Assembly: GCA_004431415.1 (NCBI GenBank)
Contig: QPMI01000095.1
Span: 310,001 to 374,000 of the forward strand
Length of the DNA stretch: 64,000 nucleotides
Direction: 5' to 3'
Origin: Cyanophora paradoxa
Taxonomy: Eukaryota; Glaucocystophyceae; Cyanophorales; Cyanophoraceae
In this document: positions 42,423 through 53,536 of the stretch, piece after piece
How the letters are laid out: each line of letters opens with the position of its first letter
Numbering within the stretch: position 1 is the stretch's first letter
Notes under the pieces: model-generated
Databases searched by the model: none
What the model saw: the letters and a program-made list of their open reading frames with translations, nothing else
What the model was told of the DNA's origin: nothing
Position numbers and translations under genes: made by a program

Positions 42423-44300
42423 ATGGGCGACGCGTCCGAGCAGGACCAGCAGCTCGTGCGTTCGCACTACGATCAGCGGAAGAGCCTGGGGATTGCAGGC
42501 CGCGAAGAGAGCCGCACTTTCAAGGTGCGGACGCTGCACAACTGGATCAAGGTGCGCCACCGCGCCCCGCGCCCCGATCTCGTTCTGCGTCTCGTTCTGC
42601 GTACGCGTCGTTCTGATCTCGTCTCTAGTTCGCGCTCATCGAGTTCGATGAGCACGCGCGGCGCCGCTCACGGCCCGTCGTGCTCGACCTGTGCTGCGGG
42701 AAAGGCGGGGACCTGAACAAGTTCGCGCGGGTGCGGGCGCGCGGGGTCGTCTGCGTGGACTGGGCGAGGAAGAGCGTCGAGGAGGCGGTACGGCGCTGGG
42801 GCTCGATGCGAGAGCGGTTTCCCGTCGAGTTCTACTGCGCGGACTGCTTCGAGGTTGACCTGGGGGCCCATCTGCACGCCGACCTCCGCTTCGACCTCTG
42901 CTCGTGCCAGTTCTCGCACGCCCCGCCCCCCTCCCCCGCACCGCTCCCGCGCGGCCCGACGCGGCGGCAGCGCGCACTACGCCTTCGCGTCGGAGGGGCG
43001 GGCCCGGGCGATGCTCCGCAACGTGAGCTCGCGGCTCGTCCCCGGCGGCGCCGCCGTCCTCACCCTCCCGGACGCCGACGAGCTCGCGTGCGGCGGCCCG
43101 CCCCGCGCGGCGGCCCGCCGCGCCGACGCGGGCGGCGCAGGCGGCGGCTGAGGGCGAGCGGCGGGGACGGGTTTGGGAACGGGTTCTACCGGGTGCGCTT
43201 CGACGCGGGGAGCGCGGGGCGGGCGCGGGCATGGAGCTCGAGGAGGGGCCCCCGAGCCCGCCGAGCCCTCGGCGTCCGCTACGAGGTGCGCCGGCGCCCC
43301 GCGGGCCGGCGGGGCGCCGAGGGTCCACGCGGGGCGCAGTTCTACCTGGAGGACAGCGTGGGGGAGGCGGCCGGCCCCGGCGCCCTCGAGCTCGTCCCCG
43401 AGTTCCTCGCCCCGCTCGCCACCCTCCGCCGGCCCGCCCCAGCCCCGCCCCCGCCCCGCCCGCACGCCCGCCCGCTTGCCGACGCCCCGCAGCCTCGCAG
43501 CGGAGGCGGGCCTGGAGCTGGTCTTCGCCCGCAACTTCCGGCGTTCGCGGAGGAGCTGGGGCGGGACGGGCGCAGGTGGCGGCGCTGCGGCGGATGCTGG
43601 GGGGTGCGCGGGGCACCCCCTCGAGGCCCTCTCCCCCGACGAGTGGGAGGTCTCCTGTGCGCCGCCCGGCCCCGCATGCGCGCGCGGCGCTGACGCGCGG
43701 CCGGCAGCGCTCTACGCCGCCGTCGCGTTCCGCAAGGCCGCCGCCGCCCCGGGGGCCGGCCCCAGCCGCAAGCGCGACCGCGACGAGGAGCGCGACGCGC
43801 GGCAGCAGGGCCACCACCCGCGCCGCGAGGGCGACCCCGGAGGGCCCTACGACGACCGCGGGGACAACGCATACTCGCGGCAATCGGACAGCGGCTACAG
43901 CGATCGTAGAGGGGGGTACAATGACCGGTGGCGTGGCTACGACGATCGGCGAGGCGGCAGTGGCGACCAGCGAGGGAGGTACGACGAATGGAGAGGAGGG
44001 TACGATGACCGGCGAGGAGGGGGATACGATGGTTCGCGAGGCGGGTACGACGATCGAAGACGAGGACACGATGGTCGGAGGGCAGGACACGATGACTGGC
44101 GAGGGGGGTACGACGACCGGAGAGGCGGCTACGAACGAGGTGGTTCTGACGAGCGGAGAATGGGGTACGACGGTCGGAGAGGCTATGACGACGGGGGAGG
44201 GTTCGGTGATCGGCGAGGGGCGCGGGAGGCGGGGGAGCGGGCTTGCCCCATCGTGCTCGTGCCCGGCTTCTCCGCCTCCGACATCCGCTCCCTCCCGTAG
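42423..44300 (+). CDS. RNMT: mRNA cap guanine-N7 methyltransferase with RGG/DDR repeat tail
   Basis: Adds the N7 methyl group to the mRNA cap in the nucleus. Blocks: VRSHYDQRKSLGIAGREESR, TLHNWIK, ALIEFDEHARRRSRPVVLDL, the SAM site CCGKGGDLNKFARVRARGVV, ERFPVEFYCADCFEVDL, FDLCSCQF, YAFASEGRARAMLRNVSSRL, PGGAAVLTLPDADEL, FGNGFYRVRFD, YLEDSVGEAAGPGALELVPE and EAGLELVFARNF. The core is complete. After ALYAAVAFRKAAAA comes a tail of about 150 residues unusual for the family, made of imperfect GGYDDRRG/GYDDWRG units (about 43840-44250) and ending GFSASDIRSLP. Such RGG/Tyr repeats commonly bind RNA or drive condensates (inference). Human RNMT uses a separate RG-rich partner, RAMAC; here the repeat may be built in. 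The stop is 13 bases from the convergent PUS1 stop. Confidence 0.93.
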
Positions 44301-44313
44301 CGACCGTGTTCGC

Positions 44314-46552
44314 TTAACTCCGTTTGCACGCCTCTCCGCTCTCCGCCAGCGGGCGGGGGCCCGGGCCCGGGCCGGGAGGGGCCGCCGGGGCGCGCCGGCG
44401 GCGGCACCAGTCGAGGTAGTAGGCAGGCTCGCGGCCGCCCTCGAGCTCCTCGGCACGCACCGCTGCCTCTGCCGCCCGCACCAGTGCCGCCGCCTCCTGC
44501 GCGCCCCGCCGCCCTCGCACGCGGCGCCTCGCGTGGGAAGCTTGCGGGGCGGCCGGCACCGCGTCGGGCTCCATGCGCAGGGCCCCGCAGAGGGCGACGA
44601 GGAAGTCGGGGGGCAGGCCGGCGCCGCCGGCCCCGCCCTCCGACGCCGGCGGCTGGCGCTCGCGTACTCGCGCGAGGCTGAGCTCGATGACGGCGCGCTC
44701 CCGGCGGCCCACGCGGAAGAGGGCAACCGCGCCAGCCACTTGCCCAGCTCCGAGGCCCCGCCGGTCTGCCCCCGCCGGCCGTCAGCGGGGCGGCGACAGG
44801 GGCGCGGGCGCGGGGCGGGGCGGACGGCGGCGGCGTGGGCGTCGGCGCGGAGGAGGGCGGCGACGTGCGGGCGGAGGCGGTCGCGGAGGAAGGCGGCGGC
44901 GGCGGCGCGGCCCTCGGCGCTCGCCTCGAATGCCGCCCCCGCCCCGCCCCGCCCCTCCACCGCCCCCGCCGCGAACACCGAGTGCGCGAGAGCCAGCGGG
45001 TAGCCCGGTGCCATCGGGCCGTTGATCAGCAGCGGCGTGTCCAGGCTCGCCTGCCGCCGGTGTCAGGCTCCCCGTCGCAGAGCCACGCGGCCTACGAACC
45101 CGCACGATCTCCTCGGGAATGTACCCCTGCCCGCAGGCGTCAGGGGCGCCCCGGGGCGGCGGTGCGGAGGGGGAGCCGGCGCACCGCACAGCATGCGACG
45201 AGCGTGCCGACCTGGCGGTGGCTGATCATGAGCTGCGGGGCGGGGGCGGGGGCGGGGGCCCGGGGGCGGGGCGGGCGGGGACCATCTTGCGGATCTGGTG
45301 AAGGAGGAATGCGCGGCCGCCGAGGCGGAGGAGGACGTGGGGGCGGCCGGCGACCTCGGCGGCCTCGCAGTCGAAGCGGTAGACCGTCCGCAGGAAGGCG
45401 GGGTCCAGCGCGTCCCCCTCCCCGGGCCACCGCCCCGCCTCCATCGCCCCCCGCAGCGAGTGCCGCGTCCCCGGCCCCGCCCCAGACCGCCCCGCCCCCG
45501 CGTCCGCCCCGTCCACCTTGGCGCCGCCCTCCGCCGCCTCCTCGCCCTCCCCGCCGCCCTCCGCCGCCTCGCCCTCCACTTCCCCCGCCCCCTCCCCCCC
45601 GCCCCCGCCCCGCCACCGGGGCCGCGACTGGGGCGCTTGGCGGCGGCGGGAGGGCCGTCGCGGGCGGCGAGGGTGCGGCGGCGCTTGCGGCGGGCGTCGG
45701 AAGCGGCGTAGTTGTGGAAGTGGCGCGTGCCGAGAAAGAGCGCCGCCAGCCGCCCCGCGCGCCCCACGTCCGCCTCCCCCGCGTACGCGTCGGGCCCCGC
45801 CCGCCCGCCGGCCGCCGCCTCGAGCGCCTCGGCGAAGAGCGCGTCGGCCGCGGCGTCCTCCTCCGGCTCCGGCGGGGCCCGCAGCGCGAAGGCCCCCGCC
45901 GGCAGCAGGTACTCGTACAGCCGGTAGCTCGTCTCCTGCGCCCCGCCTCGAGCTCGCACCCCGCGGCCCCGCGAAGGCCGGAGCGCTGCGAGGGGCGGCG
46001 CATGCGCACGTCGCGGGCGTCGAAACCGCTGCGGACGCGCTGCAGGTCGAACGCGCGTATGTCCTCGGGAAGCGCCCCGTTCAGCCGCTCCAGCAGCGCC
46101 CTCGCTGCCACACGCCCGATCGCCGCCGCGTCGCCGGCCCCGGGCCCCGCACAGCCGCCTGCTCCAGCTGCAGCTCCAGCTGTAGGCCCACTGGCAGCCG
46201 CAGCTCCCGGCGGCTCGAGGGCGTCCCGCGGGATCCGAAGATCGAGTGCGAAGAGGGCGGCAGCCGCGTGCACCCCCTTGTCCGTCCGCGAGCTCCTTGA
46301 TAGCCGCGTCTGCGCTGGCGTTGCATTCTGCCAGAGGAGCCCGATCTCGCTCAGCGCTCGAAGCAGCTCGCCCTCGATCGCTGTGCGAGATCAGCCGGCT
46401 CACGTACGCGTACCGAGGGGATATCACGCACTCTTAAGGCGCGCGTTGTACTGACTGCCTTCGTACGCCGTTCCCAGATAGCCTAGCAGGAGCGCGCACC
46501 TGACCTTCTTTGCCGGTGCGCGGCTCGAGCTCGCGCTCGCCTCCCTGCTCAT
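44314..46552 (-). CDS. PUS1: tRNA pseudouridine synthase, Pus1/TruA family
   Basis: Converts uridine to pseudouridine in tRNA, probably at several positions. Start MSREASASSSRAPAKKVRCA, then LLLGYLGTAYEGSQYN (first strand of the TruA fold). The catalytic motif is RTDKGVHAAAALFALDLRIP with the nucleophilic Asp. Then LNGALPEDIRAFDLQRV, SGFDARDVRMR, the SYRLYEYLLPAG block and FLGTRHFHNYAASD. An Ala/Gly-rich insert follows, then DCEAAEVAGRPHVLLRLGGR, AFLLHQIRKM and LLINGPMAPGYPLALAHSVF. The last exons (ALFRVGRRERAVIELSLARV and ELEGGREPAYYLDWCRRRRA) extend beyond the bacterial enzyme, as in eukaryotic Pus1. All catalytic elements are present. No targeting peptide is visible. It diverges from the PPR gene with 102 bases between start codons. 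Confidence 0.93.
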
Positions 46553-46654
46553 GGCAAGGTGGCTCCCACTTAGCTGTGCCCCCACTGAGCTGTGCCCTCC
46601 GCCGACGGCCGTCGGCCGGCGGCCGCAGTTTGTGGGGTAGAGGATTCGAATACC

Positions 46655-49600
46655 ATGCTGGGCCTCACGCCGCTGGGCGCGCTCCGGCGTGCAACGGAAG
46701 AGATGCGCTCGATTGGTGCGTCCATTTTGAGCACTCCTCGCGCTGCCCCCTACGCCGCTCGCAAGCGACGACGAAACGAGCGCTCTCGCAGCGCGCCTCG
46801 CGCGGCCTCTGTCGTACAAAGGGCGTCGTCTTGATCTCGTGCAGCCCGACGAAGCCGCTCCTCCTCCGGACGCCGAGTTCCTCGGCTCGACCAAGGGGAC
46901 GACGATCATCCCTCCCAGGCGCAGCCAGAGGCCCAAGGTGTTCAAGCGCGATCACGAAGAGTGGTGGAAACGCGCGATCCACCGGCAGCGCGCTCGCGAG
47001 GGCGTCTCGCGCTACCAGGACCGACATCCAGCGCTCCCGTTCAACCCTCGCGAGCTGCCGCCGTCACCCTGGGCCGTCTCGCACCCAGCGAGCATCGGGA
47101 TTGGGCGCGGCAGGCGTACGTACGCTGTCGCAGCCGGGAGCCAGGCGTTTCGGCGGCCGCGCCGGCTGTCAGCGAACCGGGATTGGGACGCGGACGAGGA
47201 CGACGAAGACGAGGAGGACGAGGAGAGGATCGACACGCCAACTGCGAGGCGCTCCGCCCGCATCCAGCCAAAGCGCAGCCCGGAGAGGCCAGCGGCGCGC
47301 GCCAAGAAGTCGGCTTTCCGAGGGCGCGGCCGTGTGCGGGATCTGCGGGAGGAGGAGGAGGACGAGGACGAGGACGAGGACAACGAGAACACGTACGACG
47401 GGCTGGCCATCCGGGACGCGCGCGTCTCGTCGTGGCAGGAGGAGCGGGACGAGGAGTTCGACGTGCGCCGCCCGCCCCGCGCGCCGCCCCGCCGGCCTCA
47501 CGCGGCGCGCAGGAGGAGCTGTGGCAGCACGTGAAGGCCCGGCAGATGGGCCTCCCCGCGAAGGAGATGCCCGGCACCTCACGGCTGCGGGGCGCCGAGC
47601 GCAAGGCGCTCAAGACGATTGCGCCGGGGCCGCCCTCGGTCAAGCAGCTCCGGGAGGAGCGCGACAAGCTCGAGCGCCGGCAGCGCCGCGCCGAGCGCGC
47701 CGGCTCCGATCGCGAGGCGGACGAGGCGGCAGCGGGGCGGGGGAGGCGGCGGGCGGCGCGGCGCCCGCAGCGGAGGAGGGGCGGGAGGGAGGCCGCTGGT
47801 GGAGCTCATCGGGCGGTGGCAGGGCAAAGTCGAGGCCGCCGTGCGGGCTCGCGACGCCGAGCGCTTCTCGGCCCTCATCAAGGTCCGCGGCGCGGCGGCG
47901 CGGCCGGGCGGCGCGGCCGGGCGGCGGGGCGGCGGGGCGTGAGCGGGGGCGTGAGCGGGGCGTGAGCGGGGGCGGCAGGGTGTGGAGGTGGAGGACGCGG
48001 TGCCGGCGGTGTTCGTGTGCAACGCGGCGATGCACGCCCTCGCCGAGGCCGGAGAGCCGGCCGCCGTCGACGCCCTCCTCGACCTCATGCTCCAGGCCCG
48101 CCCGCCCCGCCCGCACCCGCCCCGCCCCGCCGCCGGCCGCCTGAGGGGGCCCAGGAGCGCGTCTTCCCCGACTCGGTGACGCTGGCGGTGTACGTGCGGG
48201 GCTCGGAGGCGGCGGCCCCCGCGGAGGCCCTCCCGGGGGAGTCCCTCGCCCTCCTCCAGGCCCCCGCCCCGCCAAGCCGCCCGGGCCCGCCGCCCGCGCC
48301 GAGCGCGCGAGCCACGTTCTGCGCCCCGACGGGCCCCACGCCCGCGTCGCCGCCGTCTTCGAGCGCTTCCGGCGCCTCGCCGCGCGCCCCACCATCGAGG
48401 CCGTCACCGTGCGACCGCCGCTGCCCCGCCCCGCGCCGTTGGGGCAAGCGGGGCGGGGCGGCAGGCGGTGGTGCAGCGGTACGCGGCGGCGGGGCGCCCC
48501 GGGGCGGAGATCCTGGCCCTCTTCCGAGCCCTCCGCGCCCGGCGCGCCGGCGCGCTCCTCCTCGCCGCCGGCCCCGCTGAGGCTGCGCAGGTACAATATC
48601 GCGTGCGACCCGCCGGCGTACACGGCCCTCATCAAGGCCGTCTGCTTCCCGCCCCGCCGCCCCGCCCCGGCCCAGGGCGCCTCGGGCGCGAAGGCCAAGG
48701 CCGAGAAGGCGGTGGGGGCGGTGGGGGGCCCGCTGCTGGCGATGGCCCTCCTGCGAGAGATGAATCGGCAGAAGGGCGCCGCAGACGCCCTTCTCTACAC
48801 CACCGTCGGCCCGCCCCCGCCCCGCCCCCGTCCCGCCCCCGTCCCCGCCCTGCCGCTGACGGGCGGCGGGGGCAGTTTCGGCGCTGTGCAAGCGGGGCGC
48901 CGTGGGGGCGGCCACGGCGGCCTTCGAGGAGGGCCTCTCCTTCGGCTGCCGCTTCGACACCCGTGCGCGCGCCGGGCGCGCCGGGGCGGGGCGGGGCGCG
49001 GAGGCGCGGCTGAGGGAGCGCAGTGGCGTGGAACGTGGTGATGTTCGGGCTCTGCGTGCGCGGCCGCACCCCCGACGCCGAGAACTGGCTCTCCCGCATG
49101 CACGCCGAGTGCGGCCCCCGCCCCGCCCCGCCCCCGCCCTCCGGCCCCCGCCCCGCCCCCGGCCCCGCCCCGCCTCCGCCCCCGCGCCCCCGCCCCCGCC
49201 CCCGCCCCCGCGCCCCGCCCGCGCCCCCGCCCGTGCGCCCTCTGAGGCCGGGGCAGGGGCGCGGACCCGGACGCGTTCACGTACGCGTGCCTGGCGCGGA
49301 GCTACGCGAAGGAGGGGCGCCGGGAGGAGGGGCGCCGGGTGCTCGAGCTGGCGGCCCGGGAGGGGGTGATGCCGGCCGGCGTCTCCCTCGAGTGGGTGGA
49401 GAGCTACGCCGGCTTCGGCGAGATCCGCGAGATCAGCGCCCGCCAGGCCGCCCAGGCCCGGCCCCGCCACGGCTCTCGCCCCTGGCTCAACGACCCCCGC
49501 CGCGACCCCCTCGAGCAGCAGACCGCCGCCCCGAAGCCGGCCGCTGCGCGCACTCGGGACCTCCCCAGCCCGCGCCGCGGGCGCTCCCGCACCACCAGCC

Positions 49601-49671
49601 CTCGCCGCGGGAGCCGCCCCGCCGCCCGCGCCCGCGGCTCGAGCACGAGCGCACGAGCCCTGCTTAAGTGA
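46655..49671 (+). CDS. Pentatricopeptide-repeat (PPR) protein
   Basis: A helical-repeat RNA-binding protein, usually of plastids or mitochondria. Exon 1 MLGLTPLGALRRATEEMRSI could be the start of a leader. A charged region with acidic runs (DEDDEDEEDEER, EEEEDEDEDEDNE) and basic patches follows, then EELWQHVKARQMGLPAKEMP and a helical Lys/Arg stretch. PPR-like repeats: VPAVFVCNAAMHALAEAGEP, PPAYTALIKAV, VAWNVVMFGLCVRGRTPDAE with NWLSRM, and DPDAFTYACLARSYAKEGRR. About six degenerate repeats are visible, so it is a P-type PPR without E/DYW editing domains. The C-terminus is Arg/Ser/Pro-rich (SPRRGRSRTTSPRRGSRPAA) and ends RALLK. The acidic middle part is unusual. It is followed by another plus-strand gene, an exception to the local strand alternation. 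Confidence 0.8.
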
Positions 49672-50275
49672 TCGCTCCCCGGGCCCGGACGCGTACATTG
49701 CGGAATACATACGATATATCATAGTATCCGATGCAGGGAGATAAGCTTAAGAATTACGATTACGATAAGCCGGGTGGGCTCGGGAGTCGACGAGGCCCGG
49801 CGCGCGGCTGCCCCCGGAGGATCCCCAGCAGCAGCCGCAGTAGGTTAGGGTAGCCTTTAATTTAGTATTCTTCTTCATCGCGTAGGCCGCCTTCCAAGGA
49901 TAGGCCTCGCAGACGGGGGTAGCTGGGTTAGCGCCTCGTTTTTCGAGGCTGGCACTGCTCTACTATCCCCCTGAGGGCCCGGCATCCCCCGGGTACCAGC
50001 ACGTAGCGTGTGGTCGTGTAGCTACCGTGTGAAGAGCATAGTATTGCCGTCGGCGTTCGTCGCTCGGATTCGCTGAATTTCGCTCCCACTGGGGGATACC
50101 GCATTAGTGCTTGCCGGAGGCTACCTCGAACTCGCTCCCCGACAGCTGCAGCTGGGCAGGACAAGCGCCCGCACCATTCGCGCCGAAGGCAGTACACAGC
50201 CGCCTGACCATCAGCACACAAGGCCGATCAGAGCAGCTCTCAATCGATGACCACCGGCTGCTGACCAGAGAAGAG
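49672..50275. other. Intergenic gap between two plus-strand genes
   Basis: About 600 bases, among the most AT-rich of the window near 49690-49770 (GATATATCATAGTATCC). A short perfect hairpin, GCCTCG-TTTTT-CGAGGC, sits at 49933-49949. No family-like open frame or recognisable snRNA, tRNA or 5S feature was found. It must contain the 3' end of the PPR gene and the promoter of the CBM20 gene. Confidence 0.5.
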
Positions 50276-52955
50276 ATGACTACAATAATTTTCAAGACTT
50301 CTTGTGGGGAAACCAAGCCAGGTCAAGGAGTGTTCCTGGTCGGAAGCTGCAAAGAACTCGGTTCGTCGCGCGCAGGGCGATCCTTGGCGCATTCGTGAGC
50401 TAGTAGTACATACTCAGTCCCTGGAACATAACACGCCTGGCGCGCATCTTTGGCCACAGGAGACGCTGAGTTTCTCTGCTGCAGGTGCCTGGAATGTTGT
50501 TAACGGACTTAAACTCTCTACTTCTGCTGCCAGGTGCGTCGCTTTCGTCCAGAAACTCGCCCGCGCGCACGTGCCTAATCCGCGCGCGGCAGCTTTCCGG
50601 AGTGGCGCGGATCCGTCTCTTTGGCCTCCTCTGGAACGCAAATAGAGTATAAGGTCGTTATCGCGGACGAATCTGGGAAGAATCCGCGCTGGGAAGATGG
50701 GAAGAACAGGTCGTTGAAGCTGCAGCCCAGCGATGTATCCGTGGCCGTCGCCTTAACTTGGAGCAAGCCCGGTGGTGAGCTTTCTTTTTCTATTCTTGCT
50801 TTCATTGCTTTTATAACGGGGCCACAGAGTCCCTCGAAGTTGCTTCAAGTGCTCCTTCCACACCAGCACCAACGCCAACACTGGCACCCCAGCCGGCGCG
50901 GCCGGCGCCCGTCGCGCATTTAGCGCCAGCGGCTTTGCCTCCCGTTGCTGCGGCCCACGCCCTCGCCGGCAACTCGAAGGCGTTCAGTCCACAGCTAGGG
51001 AGTCCGATCGGCTCGCCGATGGCGTTCTCGCCGATCGGCTCGGCGCACCCATCGGGGAGCCCCTCGGGGCTCGCCGGTCTCCTCCCTCTCTCCACTTCCT
51101 TCTCGCCGATCGTGATCGCGTCGTCGCCGTCGCCCCCTGCGGCGCTGTCGACATCGCTGCCGCCGCGGCCCCGCGGCCCGCCGGCCTCCTTCCACGAGGA
51201 GGAGCAGGCGGCAGCGCCGCGCCTTCTCGGCCTCTCGATCGGGTCCCCCGTGCCGCTCAACGTCGCGCCGGGCGCCGGCTCGGCGCACAACTCGCCGCGC
51301 GCCCTCTCGAGCTCCTCGAGCTCGGCCGGCTCGGGGCCCAGCACGCCCACCAAGGTGATGCACCGGTCGGGCCCCCCGTCGGCGCCGCGGCCGATCCCGA
51401 CGAAGCCGCCCGTCTACCACGGGCCCCACGGGCCACACCACCACGAGTCGCCCCTCACCGTCCAGATCCCCTCGCCGACGCAGAAGCCGGCGCCGGGCTC
51501 GAACCCGACGAGCCCGGCGGGGATGCTGCGGAGCCCCGTGCTCTCCCCGGGGACCCCCGGCTCGCTGCCGTCGGCGGTGCGGGTGGAGCTGGGCGTCCCC
51601 AAGGTGGAGGGCGAGGAGGCGCGGGGCCTGGAGCTCGGCCAGGTGCTGGGGCGCTCGGCGTTCGGGGCGATCCACCAGTGCACGGAGACGGCGACGGACC
51701 GCACGCTCGCCATCGCCCGCATCCCCCGCCACATCCTCTACCGCGCCCCGGCCCGCATGAAGGCCCGCCCGCCCGCCCCCCCCGCCCGCTCCCGCCCCCC
51801 CGCGCCGCGCCGCGCTGACGCGGGGGCAGACGCTGGTGGAGGTGGTCGAGCGGGTGCGCAAGGGGCAGCAGGAGCGGGGTCCCACGGGGCGCCACGTCGT
51901 CGCCCACCGCGACACCTTCGAGACCCCCGTGCGCCCGCCCCGCCCCGCCCCGCCGGCCGCCGCGGGGCGGGGTCCGACGGGGCGGGCAGCTCTCGCTGTG
52001 CTACACGATGGAGCTGGTGACGGGGGGGAAGCTGTTCGACCGGATGGTGATGAACGGGGCGTACAGCGAGAAGGACGCGGCGGCGTGCATGCTGCAGGTC
52101 GCCGCCGGCCTCGCCTTCCTCCACTCGTGCGGCGTCGTGCACAGCGAGCTCAAGCCCGAGAACCTCATGTACGAGGGGCCGGACGCCGACAGCGCCCTCG
52201 TGATCATCGGGCTGGAGCAGGGCCACCTCGTCGGCGAGACCGACCGGGAGGCGGCGCAGCGGGCGGCGCCCGAGTACCTGGCCCCCGAGGTGCTCGCGCA
52301 GGGGGACGAGTACCGCTACGACCCGGCCGCCGACGTCTGGTCCTTCGGCGTCATCCTCTACGTGCTCCTCTGCGGCTACTTCCCCTTCTTCGGGGCGACC
52401 CCCGAGGAGGTCTTCCGCCGCGCCCTCGAGGCGCCCCTCGACCTCGAGCGCCGCGAGTGGGCCGCCGTCTCCGAGGCGGCCAAGCGCCTCCTGCGGCGCC
52501 TGCTCGACAAGGACCCCGCCGCCCGCCCCCGCGCCGAGGAGCTCCTCGCCGACCCCTGGATGCGGGGCGAGGTCTGCGCGGAGGCGCCGCTCGCCCCCAA
52601 GGTCGTCTCCAACCTCGCCGCCTTCACCGCCCGCCGCCGCTTCAAGGCCAGCGTCCTCGCCGCCGTCGCAATGGGCCGCCTCAAGGCCGCCGGCGCCTCC
52701 CCCTCGGCCTCGCCCCGCGCCTCGCCCGTGCCGGGGGCCCACGCCGGCGGCCAGGAGAGCGGGCGGGCGAGCCCGACGGGGGCGGCGATGAAGGACCCGC
52801 GGCTGGCGGCGGTGCTCGCGGACCCGCACGTGCACTCGGCGCTGCGCGACCCCGACCTGGCGGCGCGGCAGACGGCCGCCGCGGAGCACGCCTGCGGGGC
52901 CCCCGAGCGGCCCCTCCACCTCCACCACGCCCTCGCCCGCCTCCAGGCCGCCTGA
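50276..52955 (+). CDS. CBM20 starch-binding domain fused to a CAMK/CDPK-like pseudokinase
   Basis: The N-terminal CBM20 is split over four exons: MTTIIFKTSCGETKPGQGVF, LVGSCKELG, AWNVVNGLKLSTSAA, then FPEWRGSVSLASSGTQIEYK, VVIADESGKNPRWEDGKNRS. The two substrate-site tryptophans (AWNVV; NPRWEDG) are present. About 250 Ser/Pro-rich residues with many SPIGSP-like sites follow, then a kinase lobe: LGRSAFGAIHQC, TLAIARIPRHIL, MELVTGGKLFDRMVMNGAYS, VVHSELKPENLMY, LVIIGLEQGHLV, EYLAPEVL, ADVWSFGVILYVLLCGYFPF and RLLDKDPAARPRAEELLADP. The invariant Lys (AVK) is Ala, HRD is HSE and DFG is GLE, so catalysis is very unlikely. No EF-hands follow; the C-terminus is helical and unrecognised. CBM20 fused to an active kinase is known in Toxoplasma CDPK2, which controls amylopectin turnover. 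A scaffold or sensor on storage polysaccharide is inferred. Confidence 0.9.
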
Positions 52956-53536
52956 CAGCCCCGCCGCCCGCCCCCGCCGCCCCGCGGCGCCTCCTCCTCT
53001 TCGTCTCCCGTTTTCGCCGCTGTACCACGACTCCAATTTTGACCGGGCACCGCGTACTCTAGTAGACCTTCATTTCTGTTGTTTTCTGTATCGTGTATTT
53101 CATGGGTAGTAGGGGTAGGGGGGCATGGGTAGGGGTAGAGGGACTTGTTTGTTTGATGACGCAAGCCCTGCAAGAGGGACAGCAACGTTGTCTGTCCCCT
53201 TCCCGCGGAGCTCGCTCCCCGCGCGGGTCGCAATTTTCGGCTTCGGCTTTCAAATCGATGATTTCAGCTTGCTTTCTAAATTTCTCGGTATTGTAGAAAC
53301 GAGACCGGTGTGGCAGTGCCGCACGCAGCTTTTTTTATATTGCAGGACAATCCCGCTGCGCCGGCGTTGCGGTCGCAGTTGGGGCATCGATATTGGTCGC
53401 ACTTAGTGCACAGAGCAACGTAATTTACGATCTCCTATTCATTCAGCGGCTATCACAGTGTGTATTGCGACGAGTGTTCAAACTAAGACATTTCTGCAGG
53501 GCCTTTCCGGGGGCCGAGCGCGGGGGGCCGACCAGG
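52956..53536. other. Convergent 3' spacer with GGGTAGGGG-type run
   Basis: About 580 bases, unusually T-rich from about 53030 to 53500. GGGTAGTAGGGGTAGGGG-like sequence lies at about 53104-53142, followed by GTTTGTTTG. It holds no recognised gene. Both 3' ends must be processed here. Confidence 0.4.

Noticed and set aside
43231-45003. 590-codon plus-strand frame with a Thr/Met/Glu-rich repeat
   Set aside because: It is the alternative frame of the cap methyltransferase RGG tail and runs on antisense through PUS1. The methyltransferase frame has the conserved motifs.
46632-46652. tRNA T-arm-like GGTATTCGAATCC (minus strand)
   Set aside because: No matching acceptor, D or anticodon arms could be found nearby, and it overlaps the 5' end of the PPR gene.
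53104-53142. Telomere-like GGGTAG/GGGGTAGGGG run
   Set aside because: Too short and irregular, in the middle of a gene-dense region. It is more likely 3'-UTR or spacer sequence than an interstitial telomere.
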